DNA of 64,000 bases from Anaerolineales bacterium (lineage in GTDB: Bacteria > Chloroflexota > Anaerolineae > Anaerolineales > Villigracilaceae), in assembly GCA_030834895.1 (NCBI GenBank), contig JAUQXA010000064.1, positions 1 through 64,000 on the forward strand, in the 5' to 3' direction. The notes beneath the pieces are model-generated. The model was not told where the DNA came from. It saw only the letters and a program-made list of their open reading frames with translations, and searched no databases. Shown here piece after piece: positions 1-8,601 of this stretch. The translations under genes were made by a program, and so were the position numbers. The stretch's first letter is position 1. Every line of letters begins with the position of its first letter.

Positions 1-3000
1 GACCTCGGTGGTCGTGTTGTAGCTGTAGATTGTCCCCGTGCCGTTGCCGCCCCAACGGGTCAGGCCGTACAAAGTATCGCCGATCAGAATTGGCGAGGTC
101 GATCCGCCAAAGCCGTCGCCAGGATCACCAAAGGCATGCAGGACGCGGAATCCGCCGCCGTTGATGTTCATCTCATAGAGGATGCCGCCACCTTCGCCGC
201 GCGGTCCGCCATAGACCGTGCTGCCGTAGATCATGTCGCCTGAGATGGCAAGTCCGCTCCAGGGTTTCCAGCCATCGCTATTGCCTCCGATGAATTCATG
301 CAGGACCGTGAAGCCCGAACCATCCATATTCATCCTGAATATGTTGCCCTTGTTGGCCGGGTTGGTCGGAGGCACATTGTAAGGCGGGCCTCCATAGGTC
401 GTTGTACCATAGAAAACTCCGTTGTATGGAACCAGCACGCCGTAAGGGATTCGACCGTTGTTTGCCTGGCTGCCGAACTGATGCAAGGACGTAAATCCCG
501 CGGTTGGGTTGGGAGTGGGACTGGAATTGGGGTTGAGGATGCTGATGACAAGTTCCAGCACAGTGCCAAGCTCTCCATCGTTGATTTCGAACTTGACATT
601 GTAGACATGATCCAGACCCGCGTCATTCGGCGCATTGTAGCTTGGCGCGGTCAGGAAGGATAACTTTCCGGTTGCCTGGTCGATGGTAAACAGGAAATCA
701 TCCGCCCCGCCGGAAAATACGTATTCTATCGTTGGTGTCGGCAGGTCGGCATCAGTTACAGTAATGGTCGTGACATCCAATGTGTTCTCGGGCACGCTGA
801 GATTTATCACTGCACCGCCGCCGTTTAGTGTGACGACCGGTGTAAATTCGTTTACGGGTGTTACAGTCACGGAAATATCCTGTTTCGCAGTGAGACTTCC
901 GTCCGAAGCTTGTGCTGTCACATGATAGACCGTGCCCGATGGAATGGATTCAAAATCAGGCGGAGCAAGGAAGTTCAGGATACCTGTGGTGGAGTTGATG
1001 GAGAACTTACCCGCATCCGTTCCTGAGATCGAATAAGTGATGGGTTGTCCGTCGGGGTCCAGGGCGGTGACGCCGGCGACGGTTGTTGTGTTTTCGGGGA
1101 TGCTGATCGCGAGCGATGCGCCGCCATTAATTATGGGCGCTTGGCTTCCTGTCCCGCCTCCTCCGGTAGTGGAATAGGTGACAATCAATTGAGGCAGGTC
1201 GCTGGGGGCCTCGCCGGAGAAAAGCTTGATGTAATCCGCGCCCAAATCATCGTTGTCATCCCTGCTAAACAAAAGGCGGAATTGTGTGGTCCCAACCTTG
1301 TTGACCAGCCCAAGGTTGATGTTGCTTAGACTGGCGGAGTACCAACCGCCATCGACTGCCGAGAATGTGTCTTGAGTCGAGCCGACATTGGCAACAGCGG
1401 CAAAGTCGTCGACAGTCAAGGCAATGTCATTGTTGAATGTCCCGTTGCGGATTTCCAACAACAGGCTGCCATGTGTGGTGAATGGGTCGGTCCCCGCAAT
1501 GCTTTGTTTTTTGATTCTGAGTTGGGCGGAAACGAGGGTTGCGTCGTCAGGGATGGAATTGGTATTGAAGGAGAGGATGCTCCGATATTGGCGGTCCTTG
1601 GCATCGTCACCGACAAAAAGGAGGTTGGAGGTTTTGTCGAGGGAGCCGCCTTTGCTGCTAAACTCCCCGGATTCGAGAATCCAGCCGTCATGTGTGCCCA
1701 CCGAATCGAGGGTGACAGAGGTTGAAGCGGAAGGAATGGAAGTTCCGGTATTGTATCGCGCCAGGATGGCGTTCTCTCCACTGTTCCCACTGACGATGAC
1801 CCTGCCATCCGGCTGTTGAACGATTCCCGTAACGGTGTCGTTGGCGTTCCCAAGGTCGGTGACCAACTTTCCACCCGCGCCAAAGGAGGTATCCAGCGAG
1901 CCGTCGCCGTTGTAGCGGACGAGCAGGAAGTCACTCGATCCCGCGCTGGAGGTTTTCCCCGCGACGATGATCTTGCCGCTCGCCTGAATCACCAGGCTGG
2001 CAGTTGATTCTTCCGCGCCGAAGTCTGTGACCACGATTCCCGTCCCGCCGAAAGATGGGTCCTGTGAACCGTCACTGTTGAAACGCGCCAGCGCCAGGTT
2101 TTGCGGGGTTTCCCAATCCGTGCCGAGAATGGTTCCAGCCAGGACGATCTTGCCGTCTGGTTGGAGGGCAAGCGCGCCACTGCTGTGCTGGAAGATATTG
2201 AGCGGGGCTTTTGCAATTCCCTTTCCAGAGCCGAAGGTGGATTTGTCGAGGCGCATATCCGGGTCGAGGCGTGCAAGCGTGATGTACTGATAACTATCAC
2301 AACAGCTCACCATGTCACCCGACACGACGATTTTATTATCCGGCTGGAGGACGACCGCCTTGCCGTAATTATATTGACTGCCGAAAGCCCCCCAGTCCAG
2401 TGAGTTAACCGAGTCCCGTGAGCCATCGCTGTTGAGACGAACAACCTCGATCTCGATGTGGTTTCCAATGCTATAACTCCCGGCCATCACTATTTTTCCG
2501 TCAGGTTGGAATGTCACATCTTCAACGTAATAGGAAATGTCGGTGCTGCTATTGGTGCTAGGAGCAGCCAATCCGTTGTCACCAAAGGAAGTGTCCACTG
2601 AGCCGTTGCTGTTATAGCGGACAGCGGCAAAACCTTTCTGCCACCCTGCCACGATTATCTTGCCATCTGCCTGGAGCGTGAGCGCTTTCCCTGAAAACGA
2701 TGAGAATGAATTGGCTACGATTCCGTTCGAGCCGAAGGAGATATCCAACGAACCGTTGGAATTGTAACGGGCTACGACCCTCGTCGATTGCATGTCGCCG
2801 AGGACGATGATTTTGCCGTCGGGCTGCATGATGATGTCGCGTGTGGAACTGGGCAGTCCATTGAATTTGGCTGTCGCTACGCCGTTTGTACCAAAGGTCG
2901 AATCGAGCAGCGAAACCGGTGGCGGGTTGGAGTTGGTAATACTGATGACGAGTTCCTGTGAATCATTAAACTCTCCATCGGACACCTGGACTGTGACATT

Positions 3001-5457
3001 GTAGATATGGTCCAACCCTGTATCGTTCGGCGCGTTGTAAATGGGTGCGGTCACGAAGGACAATTTTCCATCTGAAGGATTGATGCTAAACAGTGTTGCA
3101 TCTACGCCGCCGATAATCGAGTATGTTAGTGACGGGGCTGGCACGTCGGCATCGGTTGCGGTGACTGTGGTGGCATCCATTGTGTTTTCAGGCAGGCTGA
3201 TGCTGGCTGTCGCCCCGCCACCGTTGGATGTGATGGCCGGTACATATTCGTTGACCGGTGTCACCGTCACGGCAATATCCTGTGATGCAGAGAGGCTGCC
3301 GTCCGATGCCTGAACGATCACATGGTAGACAGTACTGGTAGGAATGGTTTCAAAATCGGGCGCGGATATAAAAGTCAAGCGTCCTGTGCCAGGGTCGATG
3401 GAAAATTGAGCCGCATCCGGCCCTGAAATCGAATAGGTAATGGGTTGAAAATCCGCATCTGTGGCAGTGACCGTGGTTACAGCCGGTGAGTTTTCCGGCA
3501 CACTAACCGAAGCCGTTGCCCCGCCGCCGTTGGACGTAATCACGGGCGCGCGGTTGCCAGTGCCACCACCGGTGGAATAGTTGACGATCAACTGAGGTGG
3601 GTCGCTGGCGGAATTGCCGGAAAAGAACCTGGCATAGTCCGCGCCCAGGTCGTCGTTATCGTCCTTGCTGAATAACAGGCGGAATTGGGTAACGCCATAC
3701 TTGTTGACCAAACCGAGATTGACATTGCTCAAGTCAGCAGTATACCAATCGGCGCCAGTCCCCGAAAATTTATCCTGAGTTGAGCCGATATTGGCTATTG
3801 CCGAAAAATCATCCACAGTCAAAGCTATGTTGTTACTAAACGTCCCACTGCGAATTTCCAAAAACAGGTTGCCGTGCGTGCTGAATGGGTCGGTACCGAC
3901 AAGACCCTGCTCCCTGATCTTGACCTGGGCCGAAGTAATGACCGCGTTATCGGGGATGGAGTTTGTGTCAAAGGAAATAACGCTCCGATACTGGCGGTCC
4001 CTGGCGTCATCGCCCACAAAAAGGGCGTTTGAGACTTTTTCGATGCTGCCACCCCGACTGGTATTCTCGCCCGATTCAAGTATCCAACCGTCATACGCCC
4101 CCACAGACTTGAATGTGAGGGTGTTTGTTGCGACAGATGTATTCATGTCAAACCGCGCCAGGAGCGCATTTCCATTGCTTTGTCCGATGACAACGATCTT
4201 TCCGTCGGGTTGGGCGATGATTCCTCCTGGCGAATCCTGGTTATTGCCGCCAAAGTCCTTGGTCACCTTGCCATTTGTGCCAAACGAGGTATCAAGAGAA
4301 CCGTCGCTATTGTAGCGGGCAAGGAGAATACCGCCGAAATCGGCGCCGGAGATTTTTCCCTCCACGATGATTTTTCCATCCGCCTGGAGGACCAAATCGT
4401 CGAGAGTCTCATCCGCTCCCAGATCGGTTTTTACGATTCCCGTCCCGCCAAATGAGGTGTCCAGCGTGCCGTTGGAATTGTAACGCACCAGGGTGACATT
4501 TGGGTTGGTATATTGACTGTTGCTGCTGGTTGTTCCACCGACGAGGATCTTTCCATCCGGCTGGAGGATAAGCGCACCGCTGTCAGTTTGAAAATCGGGT
4601 GGAATCAGGGTGGAGACCGTCCCTGTATTGTTTGTGCCAAATCCGGATTTATCGAGAGAGCCGTCGGGATTGACCCGCGCCAGCGAAAGATTGGCTTTAC
4701 CGTCGTTGTCCATCATGTTCCCCGATATGACGATTTTGTTATCCGGTTGAACCACTGCCGCTTTGCCGTAGTTGTAACGATTGTTTGGAAAGTTATCCAG
4801 GATGAGCCAGCCATTTGCGACAAAGGAAGGATCGGGCGTGCCGTTGCTGTCGAAACGGGCGATGAAGAAATCAGTGTAATTTGCCTGCCCTGTTGTTTCA
4901 TCCCCAACCAGCACGATTTTTCCGTCGGGCTGAATCACGAGGTCGGCGGGCGACATGTTGAACTCCCCGGAGACTGGGAATATCCCTTTTCCGTTGACGC
5001 CGAACGACGTGTCCAGCGCGCCATTGCTGAGATAACGGACAACTGCCAACTCGCCGCCGTACCCGCCGTCCAATCCGCCGAGGATGATTTTTCCATTGGG
5101 CTGGAGTGCCATTTTCATCGCAACAAACCCCGAAACGTCGACGGTTACAACTCCGTTGACGCCAAAGGAAGTATCCAACACGCCGTTGGAGTTGTAGCGT
5201 GCGATGACTTTCGCCGATTGCTCGCCGCCTAGGCTGACGCTCCCCAAAACGAGGATTTTCCCATCCGTTTGGAGGGCGACATCTCGCGCCGAGCTTGGCA
5301 GGTTGTTGAATTGGGTTGTGACGATGCCGTTTGTACCGAAGGTCGGATCCAGTGTCCCACCTGCGGCAAAAGCATTTCTTGCGGATAGTAATACTACGAT
5401 GACCCCTGTGGTCAACAGAAAACGGGTCATTTTCTTGAAGAACACTGTTGCAATCAT
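1..5457 (-). CDS. Giant secreted repeat protein (delta-60 / DNRLRE-like / cadherin-like / GloVer), 3' end beyond window
   Basis: One reading frame stays open from an ATG at 5457-5455 to base 1, 1819 codons without a stop, so the C-terminus lies outside the window. Residues 1-32 are a signal peptide (hydrophobic LLTTGVIVVLL, then AFA-A). Residues 34-430 hold delta-60 type propeller repeats, each ending in patterns like RYNSNGxLDTSFG and QPDGKI. A DNRLRE-like beta domain spans about 440-625, and two cadherin-like domains (VPENS, TYSISG, VTVTPVNE) about 635-843. The same series repeats: delta-60 852-1240, DNRLRE-like 1240-1428, cadherin-like 1436-1640. From about 1650 the GloVer-type repeat begins (SLHQFG, TVLHEF, VLHAFG). 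It is probably an exported surface or matrix protein for adhesion. That role is inferred; the domain order is read directly. Confidence 0.85.
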   Translation of the reverse strand, partial: MIATVFFKKMTRFLLTTGVIVVLLSARNAFAAGGTLDPTFGTNGIVTTQFNNLPSSARDVALQTDGKILVLGSVSLGGEQSAKVIARYNSNGVLDTSFGVNGVVTVDVSGFVAMKMALQPNGKIILGGLDGGYGGELAVVRYLSNGALDTSFGVNGKGIFPVSGEFNMSPADLVIQPDGKIVLVGDETTGQANYTDFFIARFDSNGTPDPSFVANGWLILDNFPNNRYNYGKAAVVQPDNKIVISGNMMDNDGKANLSLARVNPDGSLDKSGFGTNNTGTVSTLIPPDFQTDSGALILQPDGKILVGGTTSSNSQYTNPNVTLVRYNSNGTLDTSFGGTGIVKTDLGADETLDDLVLQADGKIIVEGKISGADFGGILLARYNSDGSLDTSFGTNGKVTKDFGGNNQDSPGGIIAQPDGKIVVIGQSNGNALLARFDMNTSVATNTLTFKSVGAYDGWILESGENTSRGGSIEKVSNALFVGDDARDRQYRSVISFDTNSIPDNAVITSAQVKIREQGLVGTDPFSTHGNLFLEIRSGTFSNNIALTVDDFSAIANIGSTQDKFSGTGADWYTADLSNVNLGLVNKYGVTQFRLLFSKDDNDDLGADYARFFSGNSASDPPQLIVNYSTGGGTGNRAPVITSNGGGATASVSVPENSPAVTTVTATDADFQPITYSISGPDAAQFSIDPGTGRLTFISAPDFETIPTSTVYHVIVQASDGSLSASQDIAVTVTPVNEYVPAITSNGGGATASISLPENTMDATTVTATDADVPAPSLTYSIIGGVDATLFSINPSDGKLSFVTAPIYNAPNDTGLDHIYNVTVQVSDGEFNDSQELVISITNSNPPPVSLLDSTFGTNGVATAKFNGLPSSTRDIIMQPDGKIIVLGDMQSTRVVARYNSNGSLDISFGSNGIVANSFSSFSGKALTLQADGKIIVAGWQKGFAAVRYNSNGSVDTSFGDNGLAAPSTNSSTDISYYVEDVTFQPDGKIVMAGSYSIGNHIEIEVVRLNSDGSRDSVNSLDWGAFGSQYNYGKAVVLQPDNKIVVSGDMVSCCDSYQYITLARLDPDMRLDKSTFGSGKGIAKAPLNIFQHSSGALALQPDGKIVLAGTILGTDWETPQNLALARFNSDGSQDPSFGGTGIVVTDFGAEESTASLVIQASGKIIVAGKTSSAGSSDFLLVRYNGDGSLDTSFGAGGKLVTDLGNANDTVTGIVQQPDGRVIVSGNSGENAILARYNTGTSIPSASTSVTLDSVGTHDGWILESGEFSSKGGSLDKTSNLLFVGDDAKDRQYRSILSFNTNSIPDDATLVSAQLRIKKQSIAGTDPFTTHGSLLLEIRNGTFNNDIALTVDDFAAVANVGSTQDTFSAVDGGWYSASLSNINLGLVNKVGTTQFRLLFSRDDNDDLGADYIKLFSGEAPSDLPQLIVTYSTTGGGGTGSQAPIINGGASLAISIPENTTTVAGVTALDPDGQPITYSISGTDAGKFSINSTTGILNFLAPPDFESIPSGTVYHVTAQASDGSLTAKQDISVTVTPVNEFTPVVTLNGGGAVINLSVPENTLDVTTITVTDADLPTPTIEYVFSGGADDFLFTIDQATGKLSFLTAPSYNAPNDAGLDHVYNVKFEINDGELGTVLELVISILNPNSSPTPNPTAGFTSLHQFGSQANNGRIPYGVLVPYNGVFYGTTTYGGPPYNVPPTNPANKGNIFRMNMDGSGFTVLHEFIGGNSDGWKPWSGLAISGDMIYGSTVYGGPRGEGGGILYEMNINGGGFRVLHAFGDPGDGFGGSTSPILIGDTLYGLTRWGGNGTGTIYSYNTTTEV

Positions 5458-5628
5458 GGTTTTTTCCTTGCAAAGAAATGAAAACTTTGCACATATATTG
5501 TAGAGGCTTAGCGCACTCTATACAAGTTGCGTTTTCATGACGGTTTTATGCCGGGAAACAGGACAAATGCGGGGAATGATTTTTATCCCACTTTAAATCC
5601 TGTAGTAAGATAGATACCTGTTGGAGAT

Positions 5629-6633
5629 ATGAAAATAAAATTCTCAAAGCCTTTATTCTTTTCCGTGATTATGATTGTGGTCGCCCTTGCCTGCGGAGTG
5701 GGAAATGATCTGTCCACTCCACAGCCTGTCAGCCCACCTGTGGGAACCTGGACCCTGCCTCCGTCTGTGATTCCACGACAACCACGCACGCCGACTCCGT
5801 TTTTCATGCCCGTGTTGTCAACCCCCAAAGCAGTGGCGACATACCCGGTCTGGGTCGCGGATTTTTCCGACCCCATCCTTGAGGCGGTGGAAGGTCAACT
5901 TCCTGTGTTTGAAGATCACTTTCCCGAAATATGTGTCGATGAACACCGAAAGTGGAAGGTGTGTTCAACCCCGGAACAACGTACTTATTACCAATCCCCT
6001 CTCTCGGAGTTACCGCTTGCCACGGCGCGGCCAACATTGGATTTGCAGCCCGATCTGCAAGACGGTTATGCTCTGTTGAACAAAGGCTGGTTCTATGTGA
6101 TCCCCGACAACTCCCGGAACCCGTTCTATGCGCTGATCGATAGTGGAACTCTGGTGTTGAAACTGCCCGCAGAAAAAGAGAGCAAGGATTTCTGGGTTTA
6201 CACCCCGCATTTATTACAGAAGAATTTTGTGCTTCAATTCGATCTTGAATTTTATGAAAACCAGCCGGAGGACACATTCCGACTTCAGGTTGACCAGACG
6301 TCGGAGCAAAGCGTGGCGTTTGACCTGTCCAAAGATCAAAATTGGGCATTGCATTGGGGTTCGCTTGCCGACTGGCAGACCATCACAGGGATTTATGCCA
6401 ATTTCCCACCCGAACCCATTACCGTGCTGGTCATGGCGAAAGGGGAGGAATGTGCTGTTTACATCGACAATGTCCCACTTGCATATTTGCCCGATTGCAG
6501 GTCCGAACCGGTTACCCGGCCGTCTCCTTCGGCAATGAAGTTTCATTTGCTGGCAGAGCCGGGACACCTTGCCGTTGTGACGATTGACAACGTGAAAATG
6601 TGGGACTTGGATAAGATTCCAGACCTTCCCTGA
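5629..6633 (+). CDS. Lipoprotein with a C-terminal jelly-roll-like domain
   Basis: A 334-residue exported protein. The N-terminus is a lipoprotein signal with lipobox ALAC and lipidated Cys22, followed by a Pro/Thr-rich linker (about 28-75). The rest resembles concanavalin/LamG-like beta-sandwich folds, with repeated patterns such as FVLQFDLEFYE and VTIDNVKMWDL near the end, as in family 16-like laminin domains. No catalytic motif is recognisable, so binding of a glycan or surface ligand is only a guess. The start is fixed by TTGGAG six bases upstream of ATG. It is divergent from the giant repeat protein and separated from it by 171 bases that could hold both promoters. Confidence 0.7.
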   Translation: MKIKFSKPLFFSVIMIVVALACGVGNDLSTPQPVSPPVGTWTLPPSVIPRQPRTPTPFFMPVLSTPKAVATYPVWVADFSDPILEAVEGQLPVFEDHFPEICVDEHRKWKVCSTPEQRTYYQSPLSELPLATARPTLDLQPDLQDGYALLNKGWFYVIPDNSRNPFYALIDSGTLVLKLPAEKESKDFWVYTPHLLQKNFVLQFDLEFYENQPEDTFRLQVDQTSEQSVAFDLSKDQNWALHWGSLADWQTITGIYANFPPEPITVLVMAKGEECAVYIDNVPLAYLPDCRSEPVTRPSPSAMKFHLLAEPGHLAVVTIDNVKMWDLDKIPDLP

Positions 6634-6669
6634 GATACAAAAACCCTTCCCCATCAAGCAGAAATTCAG

Positions 6670-6702
6670 ACACGGTCTCGACAAACATCATCAAGACCGT
6701 GT
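6670..6702. terminator. GGTCTC-type hairpin terminator
   Basis: Arms ACACGGTCT (6670-6678) and AGACCGTGT (6694-6702) pair perfectly over 9 bp around a 15-base loop. T-rich sequence follows on the plus strand. It lies between two convergent genes, the lipoprotein and the emfourin gene, and probably ends both transcripts. Three other spacers nearby carry relatives of the same stem. Confidence 0.65.
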
Positions 6703-6711
6703 TTGGTTGGT

Positions 6712-7017
6712 TTATTGCCTGCGTTGGGGACGCGCCCTATGAGAAAGTTCCTGCAACAACGGACGCAGTTCCTCCGGGATAGTTGTGTCACTCATGTGAA
6801 CGGTGTGCTTGGTCATCTTGGTTTCAATGGTAATTGTATACTGGAAGCCATCAGGGACGGGGCGGGCCGGTGGATTCTCTGCCAGAGTAAAGAAGTTGGA
6901 TTCATCCACAAGCCGGCGCAAGGTCTCGGCATCGTCGGAGGGCAGGTCGCTCAAGTCAATGGCCAGCCCTGACTTTAATCCCATGAAGCCGCCGGACTGC
7001 TCAAAGGTGATCTTCAT
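6712..7017 (-). CDS. Emfourin-type inhibitor of the adjacent M4 protease
   Basis: A 101-residue small acidic protein that matches the emfourin family, which inhibits protealysin-like M4 metalloproteases. Typical features are the opening MKITFEQSGGF, the GLAIDLSDLP stretch, a helical SDDAETLRRLVDES segment and the closing strand YTITIE followed by HTVHMSDTTIP. The ATG at 7017-7015 overlaps the TGA of the upstream protease gene (ATGA), so the two are translationally coupled. An in-frame upstream start would lie inside the protease gene and is less likely. Pairing with the protease suggests control of its activity in the producing cell. Family assignment is firm; the inhibitory role is from the family. 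Confidence 0.85.
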   Translation of the reverse strand: MKITFEQSGGFMGLKSGLAIDLSDLPSDDAETLRRLVDESNFFTLAENPPARPVPDGFQYTITIETKMTKHTVHMSDTTIPEELRPLLQELSHRARPQRRQ

Positions 7018-8153
7018 TGAGTCTCCGCGCGAACTTTGAGTCCGAAAACGCTCAATACGGTGCTTAGACAACCACTCGGCGCATCACCGCCGGTTGTAAT
7101 GCCAACTTCCGACCAGCCCTTCTTGACGGCTTGTTGTTCGAGGCTGTTTGTGCCGAAGAGTTCGCCCGCCGCTTCATAGGTGAGGTCACATGCCTGCTGA
7201 AAGGTCGAACGTTCCTGAAGTTTATCGGTGAGAGTCTTGTACCAGATGCGCCCCGCCTTTTCCCAGGCATAACCGCCCATTTCAAGCGCGGTGACATAGA
7301 AGGCATGATTGGGAATGCCTGAGTTGATATGCACGCCACCATTATCCTCAACTGTTCGGACGTAATTATCCATGTGCGCAGGTTGCGGGTCTTTGCCAAG
7401 GACGGGATCATTGTATGCGGTCCCAGGCGCTTTCATCGAGCGAATGCCGACACCAATGACATTGGATGTGAATAAACCTTCCCCGATGATCCAATCGGCC
7501 TGTCCGGCGGTTTGTTTTCGCTGATACTGCTTGACCAGCGAGCCGAATACATCAGACATGGATTCGTTGAGCGCACCCGACTGATCCCAGTAGGCAAGGT
7601 TGGCTTCATACTGGGTGACCCCATGTGTCAGTTCGTGAGCAATGACATCCAGAGCGGCGGTGAAGCGGTTGAACAGTCTATCGGCAGCGGTCAAGTCTTC
7701 ATCGCCATCTCCATAGACCATTTGTTTGCCATCCCAAAAGGCGTTGTCGTAGCCTTTTTGATAATGGACGGTGGAATCGAGTCTTAATCCGTTATTGTCG
7801 ATGGAGTTCCGCCCATAGATATCGGAGTAGAGGTCATAGGTTACGCCTGAACCGTCGTAGGCTTCGTTGACGGCCGGGTCAGTGGTTGCCGGGTCACCCT
7901 CATTTCGTATCAGTGTGCCTGGTAGTTGGGAACCATTTTTGGCGTCATAGATGATGCGCTGTTTGTTTCCCGTTGTGGCCGCTTTGGCAAGAAAGGCGGA
8001 CATTGACCTCATGGCGCGCCGCTGACCGCGCATCTGTTCGGACGTGATGAGGGTGCGCAATGCAAGATCACGCTGGGTCGCGGTCCCGTTGCGGGCGATC
8101 TCTTGAAGCATGTGCGGGGGAGTGATACAGAGGATGGAACGACAAGTATGCAT
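7014..8153 (-). CDS. Protealysin-like M4 zinc metalloprotease
   Basis: A 379-residue thermolysin-family (M4) peptidase. Zinc-binding HELTH is at 173-177 with catalytic Glu174, the third zinc ligand lies in NESMSD (196-201), and the catalytic His is in NGGVHINSG (about 275). The N-terminus is the short protealysin-type propeptide with the CITPPHMLQEIA motif (9-20), rather than the long FTP/PepSY propeptide, and there is no signal peptide. Start ATG at 8153 has AAAGGAGAAACC directly upstream; a longer frame beginning at 8222 lacks such a site. Its stop overlaps the emfourin start. Such proteases are often cytosolic at first or released without a classic signal; the substrate is unknown. Confidence 0.9.
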   Translation of the reverse strand: MHTCRSILCITPPHMLQEIARNGTATQRDLALRTLITSEQMRGQRRAMRSMSAFLAKAATTGNKQRIIYDAKNGSQLPGTLIRNEGDPATTDPAVNEAYDGSGVTYDLYSDIYGRNSIDNNGLRLDSTVHYQKGYDNAFWDGKQMVYGDGDEDLTAADRLFNRFTAALDVIAHELTHGVTQYEANLAYWDQSGALNESMSDVFGSLVKQYQRKQTAGQADWIIGEGLFTSNVIGVGIRSMKAPGTAYNDPVLGKDPQPAHMDNYVRTVEDNGGVHINSGIPNHAFYVTALEMGGYAWEKAGRIWYKTLTDKLQERSTFQQACDLTYEAAGELFGTNSLEQQAVKKGWSEVGITTGGDAPSGCLSTVLSVFGLKVRAETQ

Positions 8154-8308
8154 GGTTTCTCCTTTCGTAAGAACCGGTAAAACGTACATCACCAGTATAC
8201 GCTTCGGAAAAGTCATTTTCAATCACCAGTTTTTTGTATTGAATCTTTTCCCTAATTGACCTATACTGAATTCACAATTTATCACCTGGCTTGAAAAGGA
8301 GACCTCAT

Positions 8309-8542
8309 ATGCAAACTGTCGTCGCTTACCTGCTTATCCTTGTTGGTGTCGGGATGGAGATCATTTCTGTATTGGTCTGGCTGGGAGTCCTGAAACCTGT
8401 TTCCGAAGTGAAAACCCTGCAAGCTATCTCGTTTTGGGACGTGTTGCTGGAACTTTCCCGACGTGCTCCCTGGGCAGCGGTGGTTGGGCTGTTGATGATC
8501 TATGCCGGGTTGAAATTGCTGGGGGTTGCCCTGCCGTTTTAG
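8309..8542 (+). CDS. Small two-helix membrane protein
   Basis: A 77-residue protein with two hydrophobic helices, about residues 3-25 and 55-75, joined by a short polar loop containing KTLQAISFWDVL. The family was not recognised. ATG at 8309 is preceded by GAAAAGGAGACCTCAT, a good ribosome site. It stands alone between the divergent protease gene and a convergent diguanylate cyclase, and ends just before a GGTCTC hairpin. The strong ribosome site and membrane pattern support a real gene. Confidence 0.6.
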   Translation: MQTVVAYLLILVGVGMEIISVLVWLGVLKPVSEVKTLQAISFWDVLLELSRRAPWAAVVGLLMIYAGLKLLGVALPF

Positions 8543-8547
8543 AACAG

Positions 8548-8584
8548 ACACGGTCTCTATGTGACCCTGGCAACGAGGCCGTTT
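8548..8584. terminator. GGTCTC-type hairpin terminator
   Basis: Arms ACACGGTCTC (about 8548-8557) and GAGGCCGTTTT (from 8575) pair with one mismatch around a 17-base loop, followed by TTTT. It separates two convergent genes. It is a member of the same hairpin family as 6670-6702, 11633-11684 and 12211-12258. Confidence 0.5.
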
Positions 8585-8601
8585 TCCATGATTCTTTTAT
8601 C

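Noticed and set aside
298..5503. Many plus-strand frames of 60-239 codons inside the first 5.5 kb
   Set aside because: They are antisense to the continuous minus-strand repeat protein, have no ribosome sites, and their repetitive look mirrors the delta-60 repeats.
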